A DNA stretch of 9,116 nt, from assembly GCA_937901865.1 (NCBI GenBank), contig CALDID010000237.1:1-9116 (forward strand), in the 5' to 3' direction. Numbering within the stretch: the stretch's first letter is position 1; each line of letters starts with the position of its first letter. The translations under genes and the position numbers were made by a program. This DNA comes from an uncultured Treponema sp. (lineage in GTDB: Bacteria > Spirochaetota > Spirochaetia > Treponematales > Treponemataceae). Shown here piece after piece: positions 6,240 through 9,116 of the stretch. Under the pieces are notes generated by a model. The model did not search any database and was not told the DNA's origin. It was given only the letters and a program-made list of their open reading frames with translations.

Positions 6240-7646
6240 AGCCATAGAAAGTTCTCTCACCACATCTTTGATTAACTCCGACGCTTGCTCTAATTGGTCT
6301 ATGCACTCATTTGCACAATCCACAGGGTCGGGCAAATCTTCGTAATCCAAAATACTTTCGTCGCGAATAAGACCGAGGTCAAGGCTATTGCCCTTTTCTT
6401 CAATCTCTTTGCGAGAAAAGCAGTTCCAGCGTTCGTCCTCAACAGAAGAACGGTCTTCGGCAGTGTATGCCTTGATAAAATCGGCAAAATGCTCTTTTTT
6501 GAGCTGATTCGTCTTTCCGAAACTCGGCATATTAGTGCGCAGGTCGTAAAACCAAACTTCTTTCGTGTTGCCTTCGTCGGTTTGTCCGCGGGTAAAGAAA
6601 AGCACATTCGTTTTTACGCCCTGCGCATAAAAAATGCCCGTCGGCAAGCGCAAAACCGTATGCAAATTGCATTTGTTCATTAAGTCTTCACGGATTTTCT
6701 CGCCGTCGCCGTCCGCAAAAAGCACGTTATCAGGAAGCACAACCGCAGCTCTTGCTTTTCCGCTTGTTTTTAGAGAACGGTATATGTGCTGCAAAAAGTT
6801 CAGCTGCTTATTGCTCGTGGTGAATGTAAAATCATCTCGAGTCGCTCGCTCTCCGCCTTTTTTCGTGCCAAACGGCGGATTTGTCAAAACAACATCAAAA
6901 TCTTTTACCGACTTTCCCGCCTCGCTGAGAGTATCGCCCAAAATGATTTTTCCCTTGATATTGTGAAGCATCGCATTCATCAACGCCAGACGATGCGTTT
7001 CGTGAACAAGCTCAACGCCGCTAAATGCTTCTTTTACCTGAAAATCCGCCTCTTCTGCACTCAAATCAAAATAATCATCGGTTTGAGATTTTACATAGCT
7101 GTCGGCAGCAATCATAAAGCCGAACGTGCCGCACGCAGGGTCATTGCACCGCTCGCCCGCTTGAGGCGCAACAAGAGAAGTCATTACATCAATTAAAACG
7201 CGCGGAGTAAAATACTGCCCCGCACCGCTTTTCTTTTCGTTCGCGTTTTTCTCAAGCAAGCCCTCGTAAAGACTGCCCAAGCCCTCTTCTTTTGCCGAAA
7301 ACCAGTCAAGTTCATCAATCGACTTGATAATTTTTTCCAAGTTTTTCGGTTCATCAATATTGGAAGCCGCGCCGTTATAGATTTCGCGAACTCTGCCCGT
7401 TGTTTTTTCGCCCAGTTGCGTCAACAGCTCTTTGTAAAACGATTTAAGCTCAATGCCGCTTTTTGCTACAAGACTATCCCAGCGATATTCTTCGGGAATG
7501 TTTTCTTTTTCGGTATTCGTTTCTTTTGCCATCTTCAAGAAAAGAATATACGTCAGCTCCGTTACATACTGATGATAAGTGATTCCGTCATCTCGAAGCA
7601 CATTGCACAAGTTCCACAACTTGCTAACAATTTCTTGATTTGTCAT
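6231..7646 (-). CDS. hsdM: Type I restriction-modification DNA methyltransferase subunit M (HsdM)
   Basis: N6-adenine methyltransferase subunit that normally works as M2S with the specificity subunit HsdS, and as R2M2S with the HsdR translocase. Over 471 residues it shows an N-terminal helical HsdM domain (about 1-120, starting MTNQEIVSKLWNLCNVLRDD), GAGQYFTP (141-148), SAM-binding motif I DPACGTFGF (169-177), catalytic motif IV NPPFG (256-260), VVLPDNVLF (302-310), GVKTNVLFF (343-351), and a C-terminal helical tail after about 440. All key parts are present and no frameshift is seen. The ATG at 7644-7646 has AAGGAG five bases upstream; in-frame extension to 7802 would run into the repeat array and is rejected. 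No hsdS or hsdR is adjacent: downstream is the convergent rarA and upstream is non-coding. It may use distant subunits or act as an orphan. Whether it still methylates cannot be seen. Confidence 0.95.
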   Translation of the reverse strand: MTNQEIVSKLWNLCNVLRDDGITYHQYVTELTYILFLKMAKETNTEKENIPEEYRWDSLVAKSGIELKSFYKELLTQLGEKTTGRVREIYNGAASNIDEPKNLEKIIKSIDELDWFSAKEEGLGSLYEGLLEKNANEKKSGAGQYFTPRVLIDVMTSLVAPQAGERCNDPACGTFGFMIAADSYVKSQTDDYFDLSAEEADFQVKEAFSGVELVHETHRLALMNAMLHNIKGKIILGDTLSEAGKSVKDFDVVLTNPPFGTKKGGERATRDDFTFTTSNKQLNFLQHIYRSLKTSGKARAAVVLPDNVLFADGDGEKIREDLMNKCNLHTVLRLPTGIFYAQGVKTNVLFFTRGQTDEGNTKEVWFYDLRTNMPSFGKTNQLKKEHFADFIKAYTAEDRSSVEDERWNCFSRKEIEEKGNSLDLGLIRDESILDYEDLPDPVDCANECIDQLEQASELIKDVVRELSMALA

Positions 7647-7651
7647 ATTTA

Positions 7652-7657
7652 CTCCTT
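7652..7657 (-). promoter_or_regulatory. Ribosome-binding site of hsdM
   Basis: AAGGAG on the minus strand, five bases before the ATG at 7646. This near-perfect Shine-Dalgarno sequence fixes the hsdM start. Confidence 0.85.
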
Positions 7658-7673
7658 GCAGACATAAACATAT

Positions 7674-7699
7674 ATCATAAACTTCGGGATTTTCCCGAA
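7674..7699 (-). promoter_or_regulatory. Candidate hsdM promoter region with overlapping palindrome
   Basis: Minus-strand TATGAT (7674-7679) is a good -10 candidate, placing the start near 7667 and a leader of about 20 bases before hsdM. No good -35 hexamer is present at 16-18 bases. The perfect palindromic stem TTCGGGA/TCCCGAA (7683-7699), the first unit of the repeat array, occupies the -10/-35 spacer. A site there could act as an operator; this is inference. Confidence 0.35.
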
Positions 7700-7927
7700 T
7701 GTTACTTTTCGCAAAAAACACGTTTCGGGATTTTCCGCAAAGCCACTTTCCACAAAAACACCTTTGCTTATTTTGAGCAATTCTTCTTTTCCACAAAAAC
7801 ACCTTTGCTTATTTTGAGCAGCCCCACTTTTCTCTAAAAGCACCTTTGCTTATTTTGAGCAAACCCATTTTTTCCAAAAAGTAGCCTTGCTTATTTTGAG
7901 CAAACTCTTTTTTTCACAAAACAGCCC
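7683..7927. repeat. Six-unit tandem array of 41-bp hairpin repeats
   Basis: Six 17-base cores start at 7683, 7724, 7764, 7805, 7846 and 7887, a period of 41, 40, 41, 41, 41. Cores 3, 5 and 6 are TTGCTTATTTTGAGCAA; core 4 differs only in its last base. Core 1 is TTCGGGATTTTCCCGAA, a perfect 7-bp stem with a three-base loop. Core 2 (TTCGGGATTTTCCGCAA) is a hybrid with broken pairing. On the plus strand, cores 3, 5 and 6 fold into a 7-bp stem with one G-T wobble; core 4 loses the outermost pair. The 23-24-base linkers are also related (cTTTTccacaAAAAcacc type). The period is not a multiple of three and short open frames through it change phase, so it is not coding. The array lies directly upstream of hsdM. 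Confidence 0.9.
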
Positions 7928-7940
7928 TCGCCTGTATTAG
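7913..7940 (+). promoter_or_regulatory. Candidate plus-strand promoter before the terminator
   Basis: TTCACA (7913-7918; 5 of 6 to TTGACA) and TATTAG (7935-7940; 4 of 6 to TATAAT) with a 16-base spacer. It would start an RNA near 7947 that ends at the terminator at 8117, about 170 bases long. It is the only reason seen for that terminator, but the match is modest and AT-rich DNA gives chance hits. Confidence 0.25.
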
Positions 7941-8069
7941 ACCTGTTCGATAATCTGAGGCACAGCCTCTTTCTCAAAACGCCTATATTGCAATAGATTG
8001 CCGTATCAAGTACGGCAATGACATAAAGCCGAGTACGGCAATGACATACTGTTTCCGAACAGGTCTAAT
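7936..8069. mobile_element. Mini-element bounded by a perfect 14-bp inverted repeat (MITE-like)
   Basis: ATTAGACCTGTTCG (7936-7949) and CGAACAGGTCTAAT (8056-8069) are exact reverse complements bounding 134 bp with no reading frame of note. Inside are hairpin GAGGC-ACA-GCCTC (7957-7969), palindrome TATTGCAATA (7986-7995), hairpin ATTGCCGTA/TACGGCAAT (7997-8019), hairpin GCCG-AGTA-CGGC (8028-8039) and a 16-base direct repeat. No transposase is encoded and no convincing target duplication is seen (only GT on both sides). It may be a non-autonomous element, a nested REP-type repeat or part of a structured RNA; the sequence does not decide. Confidence 0.6.
7997..8048. repeat. REP-like palindrome with duplicated arm
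   Basis: ATTGCCGTA (7997-8005), loop TCAAG, TACGGCAAT (8011-8019) is a perfect 9-bp stem. The right arm recurs within the direct repeat GTACGGCAATGACATA at 8010-8025 and 8033-8048, offset 23 bases. The left arm could therefore pair with either right arm. The form ATTGCC...GGCAATGAC resembles dispersed palindromes found between genes in many bacteria, from memory and not checked. Confidence 0.8.
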
Positions 8070-8073
8070 GTAT

Positions 8074-8117
8074 GCCCGATGATTTTCTGAAAAAAGGATT
8101 TCATCGGGCGTTTTTTT
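8074..8117 (+). terminator. Strong intrinsic terminator, plus strand
   Basis: GCCCGATGA (8074-8082) pairs perfectly with TCATCGGGC (8101-8109). The 18-base loop can add a short inner helix, and G plus seven T (8110-8117) follow. The T-run is only on the plus-strand side, so it ends plus-strand transcription. The minus-strand gene to the right does not benefit from it. Its upstream transcript is unknown. Confidence 0.85.
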
Positions 8118-8151
8118 CTAGCTATTCTAGCAACTTTACAAAGCAAAAGCT

Positions 8152-8210
8152 GGCTGTGCCTTTACAAGACAGACTGTGCTTTACAAAACAGGCTGTGCCT
8201 GTTACTGTGG
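8152..8210. repeat. Imperfect 19-20-bp tandem repeat at the 3' end of the right-hand gene
   Basis: Units begin at 8152 (GGCTGTGCCTTTACAAGACA), 8172 (GACTGTGCTTTACAAAACA) and 8191 (GGCTGTGCCTGTTACTG, partial). The third unit runs into the end of the minus-strand CDS. A further ACTTTACAAAGC at 8133-8144 may be a decayed copy. The remaining bases 8118-8151 show nothing recognisable. Confidence 0.7.
8187..8203 (-). terminator. Terminator-like hairpin overlapping the stop of the right-hand CDS
   Basis: On the minus strand AACAGGC-ACA-GCCTGTT is a perfect 7-bp stem with a three-base loop, followed by TTGTAAAG. The T-run is short, so termination may be weak. The first bases of the stem overlap the TAA stop at 8202-8204. 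It is formed from the third unit of the tandem repeat. Confidence 0.45.
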
Positions 8211-9116
8211 CAAAGATGTGGCGACAGAGAGCGGTTCATAGCCGTAGAGCGCAGAGCCGTCGTAGAAAATCTTTTCCATACCGAGAGAGTATGCTTCGCT
8301 ATGCACTTCGCCGTCGTATGTATAAGTGCCCATTACGTATCCGTCGGTGGTGATAATGCCGCTTGAGTTCGTGAACGTGCCTGTGATGCAGTCTGCATAG
8401 GATTCTGCAAGAGTACTGCCGTTGTATGTTTCGCCCTCTTGTGAGCCGTACATCGTGCCGTCAGAGCAGAATGTCAGCGACGTTGTATCGACTTTTTTGT
8501 AAGTGTACGTTGTGCCGTCCACTTCTTCGGTGTGCTTGTCCTCATACGTTTCGCCGAACGTCGCAAAAAGTCCGCTTCCGCTCGTGCGTTTCAATGCTTC
8601 GTCTTCGCCGATGAGATAATACTCGCCGCCTTTTTTGTAGAGCGTGCCGACATAATCTCCGCCATCTGATTCGTCTGCGTACTCGTAGAGTTTGCCGTTA
8701 TCAAGTTTGCAAACAACGCTGTCTGAACTTTTCCCGACAATATTGTTCGCATCGTCGAGATAATATTTGTAGCGGGTAACGCTTCCGTCCGTGCCGAAGA
8801 CATAGTAATACGCCTTTTGCGTGTAAGTAAAATCCGTTGTGTCTGGGTCTTCCTCTTTTTCCACTTCATACAAAATCGTTTCAGCCGTAAAGCTCGTAAC
8901 TTTCGTGTACTCAGACAGGCTCGCGCTTGCACTGCTTGCCGTCGCACTCGTTTCGCCGACGTTGACGACAGCGACGTTCTGCACGACTGCTTTTTTGCTT
9001 TCGGTGTAATCCGCAGGAATTGAAATCGCAACGACGACTTTGCAATCCACTGTCGGGGCGGTATTAAAATGCAAAGTCAAGTGCAACAAAAAACTTCGGC
9101 AGGATTTTTCAGCTTC
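8202..9116 (-). CDS. Beta-rich hypothetical protein, probably exported (5' end beyond window)
   Basis: The frame is open from the right edge to the TAA at 8202-8204, giving 304 visible residues; the start lies outside the window. The first in-frame start-like codon (TTG at 9089) has no ribosome-binding site, so an internal start is unlikely. The visible protein begins with a strand-rich section (LLHLTLHFNTAPTVDCKVVV), then a small-residue linker (GETSATASSASASLS), then short tyrosine- and threonine-rich beta segments with DG, NG and GG turns: YYYVFGTDGSVTRYKYY, KLDNGKLYEY, YVGTLYKKGGEYYL, DGTTYTYKK, GTYTYDG. This pattern is common in exported or lipid-anchored beta-sandwich or lipocalin-like proteins, but no family is recognised. 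It ends with a terminator-like hairpin. Composition is similar to the lipoprotein at 2797, though no direct relation is visible. Function unknown. Confidence 0.7.
   Translation of the reverse strand, partial: EAEKSCRSFLLHLTLHFNTAPTVDCKVVVAISIPADYTESKKAVVQNVAVVNVGETSATASSASASLSEYTKVTSFTAETILYEVEKEEDPDTTDFTYTQKAYYYVFGTDGSVTRYKYYLDDANNIVGKSSDSVVCKLDNGKLYEYADESDGGDYVGTLYKKGGEYYLIGEDEALKRTSGSGLFATFGETYEDKHTEEVDGTTYTYKKVDTTSLTFCSDGTMYGSQEGETYNGSTLAESYADCITGTFTNSSGIITTDGYVMGTYTYDGEVHSEAYSLGMEKIFYDGSALYGYEPLSVATSLPQ

Larger units (their letters stand above)
7947..8117 (+). ncRNA. Possible structured non-coding RNA ending at an intrinsic terminator
   Basis: No protein gene lies on the plus strand between rarA (end 6239) and the strong plus-strand terminator at 8074-8117. 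The DNA just before it holds several hairpins and a candidate promoter at 7913-7940. Together these allow a transcript of about 170 bases. If transcription starts further upstream, the 14-bp inverted repeat would close it as a long stem; if it starts at 7947, it would not. It matches no RNA family I recognise, and the region may simply be a mobile repeat beside a terminator. Confidence 0.25.

Noticed and set aside
7647..7843. Short minus-strand open frames through the repeat array, including an in-frame N-terminal extension of hsdM to 7802
   Set aside because: The 41-bp period shifts frame from unit to unit, the peptides are repeat-derived, and the strong ribosome-binding site at 7652-7657 places the hsdM start at 7646.
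7683..7927. CRISPR array
   Set aside because: Only 17 bases are well conserved, the intervening 23-24 bases are related to each other and are not unique spacers, and no cas gene is present.
7683..7927. Integron attC sites
   Set aside because: Treponema can carry integrons, but these units are too short and too regular, lack cassettes between them and no integrase is seen.
7934..8073. GTAT target-site duplication flanking the 14-bp inverted repeat
   Set aside because: The left GTAT overlaps the inverted repeat while the right one lies outside it, so the two are not in equivalent positions; only a two-base GT is shared.
8202..9089. Right-hand gene starting at the TTG at 9089
   Set aside because: The frame stays open to the window edge and there is no ribosome-binding site before that TTG, so the gene is treated as cut by the edge.

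Overview
The window reads as bacterial chromosome from a host-associated spirochaete, most likely Treponema or a close relative. This is an inference from several things: a lipoprotein with an LTSC lipobox and Ser/Thr-rich body, a small outer-membrane barrel ending in Phe, a RarA-type ATPase with a very long C-terminal extension, and moderate GC content. No 16S rRNA or other phylogenetic marker is present.

Left part (1-1972, all on the minus strand): reading in the direction of transcription, folD and folE2 overlap by four bases and form a one-carbon/pterin operon. FolE2 makes dihydroneopterin triphosphate from GTP. FolD interconverts methylene-, methenyl- and formyl-tetrahydrofolate. The same strand continues 43 bases later into the N-terminus of an MmeI-like restriction-methylation enzyme that runs off the left edge. 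A short intergenic region (1973-2116) separates folD from the plus-strand genes and holds candidate divergent promoters.

Centre (2117-6239, plus strand): a small eight-stranded outer-membrane barrel protein, a surface-type lipoprotein of unknown function, and a RarA/MgsA AAA+ ATPase. The ATPase carries about 350 extra C-terminal residues that look like a decayed methyltransferase-type domain.

Right part (6231-9116): a complete HsdM (type I DNA methyltransferase subunit) lies tail-to-tail with rarA and overlaps it by 9 bp. No hsdS or hsdR is visible. Upstream of hsdM is a non-coding stretch of about 550 bp (7647-8201) packed with structure: a six-unit, 41-bp-period array of hairpin-forming repeats; a 134-bp element bounded by a perfect 14-bp inverted repeat and containing REP-like palindromes; a strong plus-strand intrinsic terminator with no protein gene to serve; and a short tandem repeat beside a minus-strand terminator-like hairpin. 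The last gene, on the minus strand and cut by the right edge, encodes a beta-rich, Thr/Tyr/Gly-rich protein of unknown function.

The coding genes are mostly recognisable families. The least explained parts are the 7683-8117 repeat/RNA-like region and the RarA extension.
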